Part shown: one piece after another, positions 34,095 through 44,630 of the stretch
Position numbering within the stretch: the stretch's first letter is position 1
How the letters are laid out: each line of letters starts with the position of its first letter
Assembly (NCBI GenBank): GCA_033977485.1
Contig: CM066983.1
Location: 68,353,510-68,417,509, forward strand
DNA length: 64,000 nt
Direction: 5' to 3'
Origin: Hydrangea macrophylla
Taxonomy: Eukaryota > Streptophyta > Magnoliopsida > Cornales > Hydrangeaceae
The notes under the pieces: generated by a model
Databases searched by the model: none
Seen by the model: the letters and a program-made list of their open reading frames with translations, nothing else
Told to the model about the DNA's origin: nothing
Position numbers and translations under genes: made by a program

Positions 34095-34390
34095 ATCTCT
34101 ATCTTTCTTTATTCACCACTTGAATCTGAGCCACATTCATTATCAGAACCATATTCGGATAACTCATGATCACAATGTGTATGCATGTCATCATCATCAT
34201 CACTATGAACTCCTTCAATTTCAGGCTCAGACTCTGACTCAAACTCAGTACCCATTTACTCCTTCTCAAGATGGATGCCCCATTCCTCATCTTCAGCATC
34301 AAAACCAAAAACTTCATCTCCACCACCCTCATCAACATCTTCACCATCTTCACACTGCCCAAAATTGTCACCATGTTTCTGCTTCATTGT
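34095..34390 (-). pseudogene. MULE transposase acidic linker
   Basis: A stretch rich in Glu, Asp and Ser codons (EGVHSDDDDDMHTHCDHELS..), typical of the variable linker between the N-terminal and DNA-binding domains of MURA-like transposases. It contains at least one stop, so I treat it as decayed. Its His-rich and Met-rich readings in other frames are artefacts of the repeated GAT/CAT codons. Confidence 0.6.
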
Positions 34391-34415
34391 TAATGGGTGA
34401 TACATAAGTTGAAGG

Positions 34416-34754
34416 TCATGTAAGAGGTATATTTTGAGAACATTGGGTACTAGTTTGTGTTACCTCTACATACATATTTATATTTCGCTTGTTCGAGTTA
34501 ATTTTGAACATCATAAGCATGTCAGTGTCACCCCCTACCAACATCTTCACATTAGAATTTGGATCATCACAATAGAGGGCAACGGATAATCCCACTTGAG
34601 TGTTAAGACCAGAAAATGCTACCCAACATATATCGTCCATCATGCCGAAGTAGCAATACTTATAGGGATCCACATTTTTTATACAATCTACAGTCGACCT
34701 TAAGTGAACAAACCAGTCATGAGTTCCAGACGTCATTACTGAAAAATGAAGCAA
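34416..34754 (-). pseudogene. MULE transposase N-terminal region
   Basis: About 112 codons ending VKMLVGGDTDMLMMFKINSN plus KRNINMYVEV, a block found at the N-terminus of many plant MULE transposases just before the acidic linker. The true start may lie a little upstream of 34754. No role beyond the family is inferred. Confidence 0.65.
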
Positions 34755-35332
34755 AATGAAAGAAACATTAGCCTATATGAACGACAATGATATCCACTCT
34801 CACAAACAATTCGTGAAAGCACAACCAAAACCTAATTTTACATCCCCAAGTAAAGCCCCCAAATTAAAAGCCCTAAATTGGGTTCATTCCAAACCCTAAT
34901 TTTACAACCCCAATTTTGTAACCTAGTGTTGCATAACCCACTCCGAGATAACAAAAATATAGATGAAAGCCCTAGTTTAGTAACCAAGAACAAAGAAATC
35001 ACACTAAACAAAAAATGCAATCTTACCCTTAATTGAAGAACAACTTCGATCGTTTCTCTCGTCTTCTACAACTGATTCTACTTCAGGGGAGGTATTTCAT
35101 CACAGAGTTTGATTCTTGTGTGCATTTGATTGCAATCTATAACCAGTTCATTCGATCTTCTTCTCGGAGCATTGGATTGCATGTGGACATAGTGTTTGAT
35201 AGGAGAGTAGTTTGCAAGATTTTATAGTGTTTTGATGTTGGACCAGTATATGTGTTTTATTTGCTTTACACAAGGGTAGACATGTAACTTCACTCATTCT
35301 GTTACTCGCATCCATCAAATATAACGTAGAGG

Positions 35333-35414
35333 GGAGGTCGGTGATATTTTTTAAAATCTAGGGGAGGTCGTTGATATTAGGTAATACCTCAGGGGAGGTT
35401 TCTGATATTTACCC
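35333..35414. repeat. Right TIR of the MULE
   Basis: Complement begins GGGTAAATATCAGAAACCTC and repeats ACCTCCCC blocks as in 22283-22370. The TSD TTTATTTTT follows at 35415-35423. Confidence 0.9.
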
Positions 35415-35647
35415 TTTATTTTTTTAATATAAAACTAAAATATTTATTTTTTGACGAATAAAAAACTAAAATATTTATCAACTCTATGATAATAAAACAA
35501 AATCCACTAAAATTTAAACAACATTACAAACACAAATGTAACAAACATACTTAAAAAAAAAAAAAAAAAAGACATTGCATATCACATATGCATTATAAAA
35601 AACGATAATTAAAACTCGACTTAAAAGAACACAATTAACTGAGACTA

Positions 35648-35755
35648 CTAGTTATCGGGTAAGTCACCTCCTCCGTATCCACCTCCAAACTCACTAAAGT
35701 TGCTGAAATTACCGTGACTAAAAGCAAATGATGATCCACCGTCTCTTGAATTTCT
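35648..35755 (-). pseudogene. Gly-rich C-terminal scrap in the PIF/Harbinger relic
   Basis: 35 codons plus stop reading RNSRDGGSSFAFSHGNFSNF and then SEFGGGYGGGDLPDN. This Asn/Phe/Gly-rich tail resembles what I recall of C-termini of proteins annotated next to PIF/Harbinger elements, but that link is weak. No intact gene upstream; the frame is lost near 35,770. Confidence 0.35.
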
Positions 35756-36293
35756 AGAACTTTTTTCAATAATTTCTTGTTTTTTTTAAAAAAAATTAAT
35801 TTCGCTCCAACGATTCACTTATAAAATTAAGGTCCTTCTCCATGAACTCTTTCTCTATTATTTTTGAGGTACCAATATCTATATTAAAAATATTTTTGAG
35901 GTGCCAATTTATCTATATTAAAAATAATTAATTAATTCCATATTTTCTTATTATGTAATTATAAAAATTATTATGTTGGATATAATTTTTAAAAAGTGCA
36001 CAAACTATAAATTTTAGTTATTAAGTATTAATGTATATAAGAAGTGGGACATAAGTGGAATTTTATGGAAAGAACTTGGGACATAAGTGGAATTTATTGG
36101 GATGAATAGCGTTTTGAAGGAAGTTCCTTCAAAATATTTTGGGTCTTCATATTTGAAGACTTACTATTCATGGCTTCAAAAAAAATTCTTCACTTTAGCA
36201 TCTTTTGAAGGTGGATTGGAGTGGAAAAAATGCAAATTGTCTTCAAAATTTGAAGGAACGAAAGAATGAAGGCTTAGGTTGGAGATGCTCTTA

Positions 36294-37061
36294 GTACTCC
36301 ATCATTGAAACAAGGCACTCCATAATAGAACTCTTAAAGCATCTAGTATCATATATGTCATGCATTGCATGCATGCATGCATGCATGCATCCAGTGGCGG
36401 ATCTAGGATTTTATATTAGGGGCAAGTAAAATGCACTTGGGTTTGCTAGCAAACAAACTCCATGCCGGGGTTTTCAGGGACAGTGCCTCCGAGACAAAAA
36501 TATTTGGTCTATTTATACTTTTTTTTTTGTATAAGACAAAGAGTCTAAAGAGTAGTTTTGTCCATTAGATTTAGGTCATTTTTATCTCATGAGCTAGGTA
36601 ATTGGGTATTACTGTACCTCTTCATTATTATAAGGTCAATTAATGCCACACTCCCTGGAGTAAATAGTCCTCCATATGAGAATTATTAAGTTGATATTAA
36701 CAACTAAGCTTGTATTATTTAGCCTACCAAACATCGAACTATTAAATTAAAAATTATTGTTAGTCCGGTTTCTTTTGTCCTTAGGTTAGCCATGCAAAAC
36801 AAACTGTGACCTTACAGTTTTTGACTTTTATAAATTGTATTTTTATGGATGGTTTAATTATATTGTAAATGTTAAAATTTTTGGAGTGTCAATCTCTAAA
36901 TTAATTTCAAATGTTAAAATTGCACATATGTCCCACAAATTTTCAAAAATTTGGCCCCCTTGGTCTTCACTTAGGTCCACTCTTGTATGCATTGTATCAC
37001 ATGCTTTAAGAGTGGTACCATGAAGTGCCTTGGTTCAATAATAGAGTGCCAATAATAGTTT

Positions 37062-37099
<38 letters not shown>

Positions 37100-37975
37100 C
37101 ACGCGCTCTTACAATAACTTAATTAAAAGGTTACAATAACTTAATTAAAATGTGTAGAGTTGAAAACAACAGTTGTCTCCCAACTAGCACTTTCAAAGTG
37201 CAAATACATCTATCTTACTCAGATGAGAAGTTATTTAGTGAATCCGTTATATTATGTCATCATGTTAATATGGTATGACACTTTAATCACATAGGATAAT
37301 GTGGCCACTAAAATTAAGAAAATATGATCAAACGCGCTTTACCCAAATGGTGTGACCTCTTTCTCCACCCTCTCCCCCTGTTTGTTCTTCAGTCGGAATG
37401 AGCAGGGTCAGTCTAAAGGGGGGGCAAAAGGGGCAACCTCCCCGGCCACCAAAGTTCACAAAATTTTGAGGGTCCCATGAAATTTTCATAATTACATTTT
37501 TACCTTGAGATTTTTTTAGTACTTTATATTTAGGCCTTCTCAAGGTCCAATTTAGTGCCATCAAGGCATCAACTACTTATATTTTGATATACATGTATAT
37601 AAACCTCAAAAACAAAGGCCCCTAGAATTTTGAAAATTACACTTTTAGTGTAAGAATTTTTTGAGTTTTAGAAATTGGCTCCTCTAGAATTTTGAAAGAT
37701 ACCATACAATGTTTAAGTTTCACAAATAGACTAATATTATAAGTAGACCCCAAAAATTCGTCAATTATATATAAGTAAACCCTAAAATAAAATGGCAATT
37801 ATGTATAGGCAGACCCTAAAAAAATCGCCTCGAGGGCGCTGCCCATGAACCCCCCCGTATAAGGCCTCTCATTTAGTAGTTCGTCCCGGTCCTCCAAATA
37901 CTTGAGACCGGTCTGGGAATGAATGGCCCTTGTTGGTCTTTGTTGTGAGCTATTGTAAGGTTTTGGGGTTGGGTT

Positions 37976-38020
<45 letters not shown>

Positions 38021-39340
38021 TGTGTGCGTCTAGCCAAAATCCAGTTAAGTATTAAAAAAAAAAATTAAGAAAACATGGATGTGCCCCGTAGAAATATAGG
38101 AGGCATGACTTGCTTAAAATCAGCAAGTAATTATCATGCTACATCATTCTCCACTTATCATATATTCTCTTAATTTTAGTAGTCATATAATTTCATATTT
38201 TCATGCAATTGAGACATTACATCACATCTGCACGATGACATGTTAAAGATTAGAGTAATACCTATCTGACATGATGACACAAAATTTCATGCACCCAATT
38301 TATCTCTGAGAAACGAAAATCTCTATATATCTGAAAGATTGGAGTAACTTTCAAAAAGTCCCTTGCCTTCCAACACATGCTTTTAAAAATAAAATAAAAT
38401 AAAAATCTAGGATTTTTGAAATACCTCTTCTTCTTTTAGTATTAGCCTATGAGCAATGCTATGGAAATCAGATTTTTGTTTCAAATTTGATTCATTTCTA
38501 ACTGATATGAAAGTGGGACTACTTGAAATATTTTTGAATAGAAAATATAGATAGTCCACTACTGCACTAATTGTCGTACCACAACACTTCGTATAAACAT
38601 ATTATCGTTTGGTGTTTTTTCTCCTAATCTATGTCTTTTTGACTTGTCAACAAAATGATGGTAGGAAATCTTCACTACTCCAAGTTTACCTTTTTTTTCA
38701 CATAAAATCTCCTAGTTTTCATTTGTATGAAAATTTAACTCAAAATGACAGTAATATTTGGAAATTTTGAAATTTCACCACAATCAAGAAACGTTCCTTA
38801 AATATTTAAAATTCTCAAAAGAACTCCTTTACACTTTTCTTTGTTATGAAAAATCTCTATTCAATTTTTGAATTTGCACTAACCTACCATTTCAGTAATG
38901 TCAGTTGGATGTGTTAACAGAGGTTGACCATTTTCCGTTTTTGTATTTTTCCATTTTTCACTTTTATATTGATAAGAGTACTGCCAAGTTACTTAGCTAG
39001 ACTTACATTGTGCAATGAAAGGAAGTACAATCAGCATTTTTTGTTGTATATTTGGGCATAGAGTTAACTTTGGTGAGTGAGTTTGGTAACCCCGTAAAGG
39101 GTAAAAAAAACAAACTGAAAAGACAAAAATAACCTTTATAACATTTAAGGGCGGATGTAGTGTAAAACGACAAAATAACCTCCTCTGCCTTAGAGGTATG
39201 TTTTATGTCATCCATCTTTCATTATATTTTTGTATGGACAACATTTTATTACATATCCTTGAAAATTTTCATTTCATTCTAAAATTTTGTTGGTTTACCA
39301 AGCGATAGGTACAAAAATATCAGGTTAAAGTCAAACTGCC
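36294..39340. other. Non-coding, hAT relics and microsatellites
   Basis: No gene is supported. It contains (GCAT)n at 36366-36390, a hAT relic (separate entry), (AT)n at 37063-37096 and (TG)n(CG)n at 37979-38019. A decayed G-run-bounded stretch lies at 37,415-37,860 (GGGGGGGCAAAAGGGGC on the left, CCCCCCGTATAAGGCC on the right). 38,030-39,340 shows nothing I can identify. Confidence 0.5.
36392..36985. mobile_element. Probable hAT non-autonomous element
   Basis: Starts CAGTGGCGGATCTAGG, a common plant hAT terminus, and ends with an inverted CACTTAGGTCCACTCTTG. Flanking CATGCATC and TATGCATT agree at 6 of 8 positions, a decayed 8-bp TSD. 594 bp, non-coding. Confidence 0.5.
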
Positions 39341-39985
39341 ACGTCAGCTAGAGGGGATATTTATTACTTGACCTACCCAGGCTGTCTGCTGAGACCGCCC
39401 GGGTCCGGCCACGGCCCGGGCGATTCGTTCCAATCTGGCCCCACACCGGATGCATTCTAGGCAGATGCAGTTGCTTGGTCCTGTAGGGCTACGCCGACCA
39501 GTTTTCAATCTCAGATAGGAAACTAATGGAAGGAGGAAGATGTTTCCTAAGCCATTTAGGAAACTCTCATAATTTATGTAAATAGTTGCAATTAAGCTAG
39601 GTTTCCTAGCTTAACTAGCTGCCTTGTACGAGTGGCCTCTTGTATCTATAAAAGAGGCCCCTCGCCCTCATTGTAGGGGATCCGATTCTTATCAAGCAAA
39701 GAATAGCAGCAATACATCATCGCACATACATATACCCGGCCAGTTTTCTGGTAGTGCCGCCCTCTTCGTTGGCTCACCGAACGTCGCTGGTGATTTGTTA
39801 GTAAAAGCGCTCCGATGTGTCCGTAGACGTAGGTCACCTCATTAACCGGACCGAACCACATACAAACTTCTTATCTCTCTTGAAATTACTCTTCTCGCTC
39901 TTAACCAAATTTTGGCATCATTAGTTTGGCGACGTTGCCGGGGACGACAAATTCCTCAGAAAAAATAAATTTTTAACTGACAAAC

Positions 39986-41583
39986 ATGCCACCAAAGAAG
40001 GGTAAGAAAACCGCTGCTCTAGAAGGTCATACAGATTTACAAGCCGGGCAACTGGCTGCTTCCATAACCTCCGTTGCGCAACTCCTGGAGGGCCAGCGAC
40101 AGACCCAACAGCAGATCGAAGCATTGCTGGCCCGCTAGGAAAATCTCCCTCAAATAGAGGAATTGCCCGGGAAGGGCGTGCAAAACTGGGAGTCCGTACG
40201 GGTCCGAAGACGCGCCCACACCGAACCTATATCTCCGCCGAATTTGCGTCGGTTCGGGAACGACGAGCGTAGACAGGCTCTTGAGCAGACCCAGCGACGC
40301 CCCCGGGCCAACCCACGCCGGGTGGGGGACACCAAAGAAATCATCAACAGTAAGTGTGTTGCCCGAGGGAAGGGGCAAGGCCGGACAGCCCGAGATTCAG
40401 CCAAGGACCCCCCGGCCAAGAGCCGTGCGGATCTTAGGCAAACGATTGTTCGGAGCCGGAGCCGGGCCCTGTCCCTGAGGACAACATACTCTGATGAAGA
40501 GGCCTTATCGTCCGACCCGACCCGACGTACTATTCGGACACAGAACGGAAGATCTGTCAGAGAGATGTCAAGGCCCAGATCGAGGACCTGCAGAAGCAAA
40601 TCGAGAAACTGAGCCGCAAGCAGCGCCATGACCACACTAATACTGAAATCGAGTCACCCTTCACTTGTCGGGTCAGAGGATTCCCCATCCCGTGGAAGTT
40701 CAAATCACCGCATCTCGACTCTTATGACGGTTTAGGAAGCCCGGTGGATCATGTCCGAACTTACAAGGCCCAGATGGCATTTGTCACCATCACCGATGAA
40801 CTGTTGTTCTTGGCCTTCCCCAGCACTCTCAAATGGCTGGCAGCACAATGGTTCAATGCTCTCAAGCCCCGAACAATCGACAACTTTAAGGCCCTCAGTA
40901 AGCTATTTATCAACCAGTTTGTAGGGATGCTTGACCGGTCGCAGCCCGATACCCAACTGCTGACCGTCAGGCAGCGCAAGGGAGGATCCTTAAAAGATTA
41001 CGTTGATCGTTTCAACCAGCAAAGGCCTCAGATCTGCCACATGAACAAAACGGTCGCTATCATGGCCTTCTGCTTAGGAGTTCAACACACCAAAATTGCT
41101 ACGTTATTCCACCATGACCAACCGGCAACCTTGGTTGAGCTCTCCCAGAGGGTTAGGAAGTCTATAGACACGGAGGAGTTCCGAAAGTCTAAGTGTGCTA
41201 GCTTTGCGAAAGATGAGTCACCAAGATCCAAACGCAAGAGCGAAGGCCCCGAGAAGGGCCCGGGAAAGAAGCTGAAGCAGGATCAGCAGAGAAGTAGTCA
41301 GGATCGGGTCTCGATTACAATCACGCCCCCTTCCCGGCCTATCCACGAGGTCATGGCTGCCGCCGAAACCCAGAGGCTCCTCCAGCAGCCAGCAAAGCTT
41401 AAGAGCCCGCATGGGAAGAGAAACCAAGATAAGTTTTGCCGGTATCATAAGGACCACGATCATGACACAAAAGACTGCTTCAAACTTAAGATCACTATCG
41501 AGAAACTAATTAAGCAGGGCCACCTCGCTGAGTTCGTTGCAGCTGATAGGCAGCCTCGGCCTGACATCCAACCCCCCGAATAG
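39986..41583 (+). pseudogene. Gypsy gag (in-frame stop and frameshift)
   Basis: Begins MPPKKGKKTAALEGHTDLQA at 39986. An in-frame TAG lies at 40136-40138, then the same frame runs to 40612. A frameshift near 40,560 moves to the frame with PWKFKSPHLDSYDGLGSPVD, the gag core (QWFNALKPRTIDNFKALSKL..), and the C-terminal FCRYHKDHDHDTKDCFKLK zinc-binding block. Ends PPE at 41583. The structural protein of intact relatives. Confidence 0.85.
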
Positions 41584-41759
41584 CCCTAACCGCTCGGGCA
41601 AATCAACGTGATCTCTGGAGGAACTTCGGGCGGAGGGGATTCATAATCGGCCAGGAAGAGGCATGCTCGGGCATCCCGATCATATGTCTGGCATGTCCAG
41701 TCCACCGACTCCCCGCCGACCGTCGTGCTGACATTCTCATCCTGTGACGTCAAGGACCT

Positions 41760-42026
41760 GCATTGCCCCCATGATGATCCGTTGGTGGTTACACTCTCTG
41801 TAGCGAAGTGGTCAAGAGGGTGTTAGTGGACACAGGCAGCTCCTCTGACATCCTGTTTGTCTCAGCCTTTGATCAGCTCGGGATATCAAGGGATCGGCTC
41901 CAGCCAGTAGCCACTCCCTTGGTAGGATTTAATGGATCTAGCACGCAACCCCTCAGTGCGATAGAACTCCAGGTTCTTATGGGGACCTTCCCCCAGCAAG
42001 TGTACTCGCAAACTTTGTGGTTGTAG
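41760..42026 (+). pseudogene. Gypsy aspartic protease
   Basis: Shows [20 protein letters not shown], with the catalytic DTGSS motif. It is separated from gag by frame changes in 41,583-41,800, and its own tail changes frame near 42,010 before the [17 protein letters not shown] block that ends protease regions in this group. Confidence 0.8.
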
Positions 42027-42358
42027 AAGCCCCGTCCGCCTACAATGTCATCCTGGGGAGGCCGACGCTCAATAGGGTCAAGGCGGTCGTGTCAACGTAC
42101 GGCCTAGTGATTAAGTTCCCAACCCTCTAGGGGCCCGGGAGCGTATGTAGAGACCAAGCAACTGCTCGGAGCTTTTATGTCAGTTCCTTGGGTAGAGAGG
42201 CAGTTGGAAAAACGTTGAACGTTCAGGAGATGGACCCGAGGGACATAAGGGATGGAGTAGGCCCAGCGGAAGATCTCAACCGAGTAGTTCTCGACCCCCA
42301 ATTCCCCGACCGGTCCGTCAGCATTGGCTCTCTCTTGTAACCAGGCCTCAGGGAAAAG

Positions 42359-42912
42359 TTTGTCCAGTTCCTGCGACAGAACCAGGATGTCTTCGCCTGG
42401 TGTCATGAGGATATGCCTGGGATAGACCCCCAGATCATATCCCACTATCTCAACACCAACCCGAACTCTTGGTTGATCAAGCAGAAGATGAGGGGCATGG
42501 CCCTTGAACGGCAAGCAACAGTGCGCGAAGAAGTTGAAAAGCTCCTGAAGGCGAAATCCATCCAAGAGGTCCAGTATCACGACTGGTTCTCAAATGTGGT
42601 GCTAGTCAGAAAAAGTAACAGAAAGTGGAGAATGTATGTGAATTTCACTAACCTTAACAAAGCCTGCCCCAAGGACTACTATCCATTGCCTAGGATAGAC
42701 CTCCTTATGGATTCCACGGCCGGCCACTCACTTCTCTCATTCATGGATGCCTATTCGGAGTACAGCCAGATCAGCATATATATGCCCCGGGGACGAGGAA
42801 AAGACGTCTTTCATCACCGACCAAGGGACATACTGCTACAAGGTAATGCCCTTCGGCCTTAAAAACGCTGGGGTGGCTTATCAACACTTGGTCAACCACA
42901 TGTTTAAGGATT
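42359..42912 (+). pseudogene. Gypsy reverse transcriptase, N-terminal half
   Basis: Contains QNQDVFAWCHEDMPGIDP, VEKLLKAKSIQEVQYHDWFS, NVVLVRKSNRKWRMYVNFTN, LNKACPKDYYPLPRIDLLMD and, after a frameshift near 42,800, the TYCYKVMPFGLKNAGVAYQ block. The catalytic YxDD block is missing because the element is truncated at about 42917. Confidence 0.85.
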
Positions 42913-42917
42913 TGATC

Positions 42918-44630
42918 TGAACCCTGGACATTTGGCCAAGAATTGGCAAACTCCCAGGACCCCTAACCAACCAAATGTTACCTGTTATAACTATCGCAAG
43001 AAAGGAAATTTGAGCAAGGACTGCAAAGCACCTCGAGACGGACGCTACAGAGCACATGCCAAAGGACAGCTCAGACAAGCCCAGCTCAATACCATCATCC
43101 CTAGTAAGGCTGGATTGGGAGAAGAGGAGCAACAGAAATTGGAAGAACACATGAAGAACAAGAGGAAGTCCGACATAATAACAGTATCGGTCCAACGCAA
43201 AGTACGTCAACGTTGTTTCAACTGCAGAAATTGCGAACATCGCTTCGACGAATGCCCGGCACTGAGACTAATCGAAGGACTAGGATTGCAATGCTACCAC
43301 TGCGGCAAAACGGACCACATTCGCAAGGATTGTGAGACAATGAAGAACATTAATCCGGATCCGCCAATGAACTTGGAAGAAGAAGTGAAGGATAACCATC
43401 ACAAATGTCAAGAGGACGAGGTTGTGTCAGACAACCAGACAGCATATAACAAGATGAAGAACCATGAATTCAGAGGAGGCTTTTCCCTTACAACTCGGAC
43501 TTAGAAGATTTTTGTGCTAGATATCTTAGGATCTAGTTTATCTTATATGTTTGATCAGGCTAGAAGTCCCATTTAGTTTATGTTTTATGTATGTTAGTAG
43601 AAATTGATGCAATCTATGTAATCGACAGATATTACCTATAAGTACACAACAAGCATCGCATTCCACCTTTAGACCGGTGATCAAACCAGATGAGCTAACC
43701 TAACGATAGAAGACGTCTTACCAGCTCACGTCATCAACACATCCTCAACAACATCACAAACACGTGGGAGAGTTTACACCATCAACTATGCAAGTTCGTG
43801 GCGCATCAGGAACGAAAACACGAGAGACTCAACTGGTCGCTGATCAATGTTCGCTAACTACGACAAAGTCAAGTACAATCATGACGCCATTCGAGGCCCT
43901 ATACAGAAGGTTATGTCAATCCCTATCACGTCAGACAGGTCGAAAATGAAGGGAGGATACAAGCAACCCCAGAGTTGACAAAAGAAACTACGCATGCCAA
44001 TGAAGGACGGACCTATAATTTGAGGTCGGGATAAAGTACCATTGAAAGTATCGATCGCTCAAGGCAACATGCTATTGGACCAAAAGAAAGGAAGCTACCA
44101 CCGCGCCACATTGGATTATTTATGATCGAATCGCCTACCGACTTGCATTACTACCAATGATACCAGAAGATCATTGCTTTTTGAGTGGATACGCTAATCC
44201 ACGATGTTCTTCATACCAACATGTTGAGGGATACGTTCACGACCCCTACGAGTCACGGATGACGATAACACAGGAGTCAACTAGGACTTCGTTAACAAGA
44301 ACGATGCAAACTCAACAAACAATGACAACGAAAGAGTCAACAAGACCATCACATGAAACGAGAGGCCAACAAGAATTCTCAACATCGCATCAAGAAGACC
44401 GAAAGATGAAGAGAGATCGCTCTAATAAAGATCTAGTGGAGACCCCACAATAAGAACAGAGCGTCTTTGAAGATAAGGGTAAACGACGACGTCCCGCCAC
44501 GATTAGGACGAGCCTAGTGTACCTGACTATTATGTTACTTAAAATCTGTCACACGAGATTCGAACCTTGTACGCTTAAGAACTACATGCTTTAGATTTCA
44601 GGGACGAAATCTTTAATAAGAGGTGGATGA
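42918..44630 (+). mobile_element. Internal remnant of a second Ty3/gypsy element
   Basis: Starts with part of a zinc knuckle (PGHLAKNW), then an open frame to 43504 with three further CCHC-like units: CYNYRKKGNLSKDC (a Tyr for Cys), CFNCRNCEHRFDEC and CYHCGKTDHIRKDC. By 43,880 an integrase C-terminal signature MTPFEALYRRLCQ appears. Protease, RT, RNase H and the integrase core are missing, so it is a large internal deletion derivative. It ends at a purine-rich tract (AAGAGGTGGATGA) before the LTR. Confidence 0.75.
42932..43504 (+). pseudogene. Gag zinc-knuckle region of second gypsy element
   Basis: 190 open codons. Retroviral-type CCHC knuckles bind RNA during packaging. The first complete knuckle has lost one Cys (CYNY). 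The distance between knuckles and the Lys/Glu-rich linker (GLGEEEQQKLEEHMKNKRKS) are unusual, and I do not recognise the exact lineage. Confidence 0.65.

Larger units (their letters stand above)
22283..35414 (-). mobile_element. MuDR-type MULE with transposase, split by a copia element
   Basis: The exact 9-bp TSD TTTATTTTT is at 22274-22282 and 35415-35423. TIRs of about 85 bp begin GGGTAAATATCA at both ends (22283-22370 and, inverted, 35330-35414) with 'ACCTCCCCT' blocks in each. Without the copia insertion (24585-33531) the element is about 4.2 kb. It encodes a minus-strand MURA-like transposase with N-terminal region, MuDR DNA-binding domain, DDE core, SWIM zinc finger and zinc-knuckle tail. 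A stop, a frameshift and the copia insertion make it inactive. Confidence 0.92.
21890..36290. mobile_element. PIF/Harbinger relic hosting the MULE and copia nest
   Basis: Left terminus GAGCATGTCCAACC and right terminus GGTTGGAGATGCTC are inverted PIF/Harbinger-type ends. TTA flanks both sides (21887-21889 and 36291-36293), the family's 3-bp TSD. Subtracting the MULE at 22283-35414 leaves about 1.26 kb, too little for a transposase gene, so it is non-autonomous. Inner ends share inverted blocks (TTTGAAGG / CTTCAAA). A small C-terminal coding scrap lies at 35648-35755. Confidence 0.8.
39340..42917 (+). mobile_element. Truncated Ty3/gypsy element (LTR, gag, protease, partial RT)
   Basis: An LTR ends ..TTGGCATCA at 39920, followed by a primer-binding-site-like TTTGGCGACGTTGCCGGGGA from 39924, a form common in Tat/Athila-type gypsy elements. 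A promoter TATA (CTATAAAAG near 39646) lies in the LTR. Gag, protease and the first half of RT follow. The element stops abruptly inside RT near 42917, joined to another gypsy fragment. Its left end is not defined, because no second LTR is available for comparison. GC content is clearly higher than in surrounding DNA. Confidence 0.82.

Noticed and set aside
34099..34407. Met-rich and His-rich frames
   Set aside because: They are shifted readings of the GAT/CAT-rich acidic linker of the MULE transposase.
40150..40635. Long minus-strand frames opposite the gypsy gag
   Set aside because: GC-rich gag coding sequence opens antisense frames by chance; the plus strand has the gag homology.
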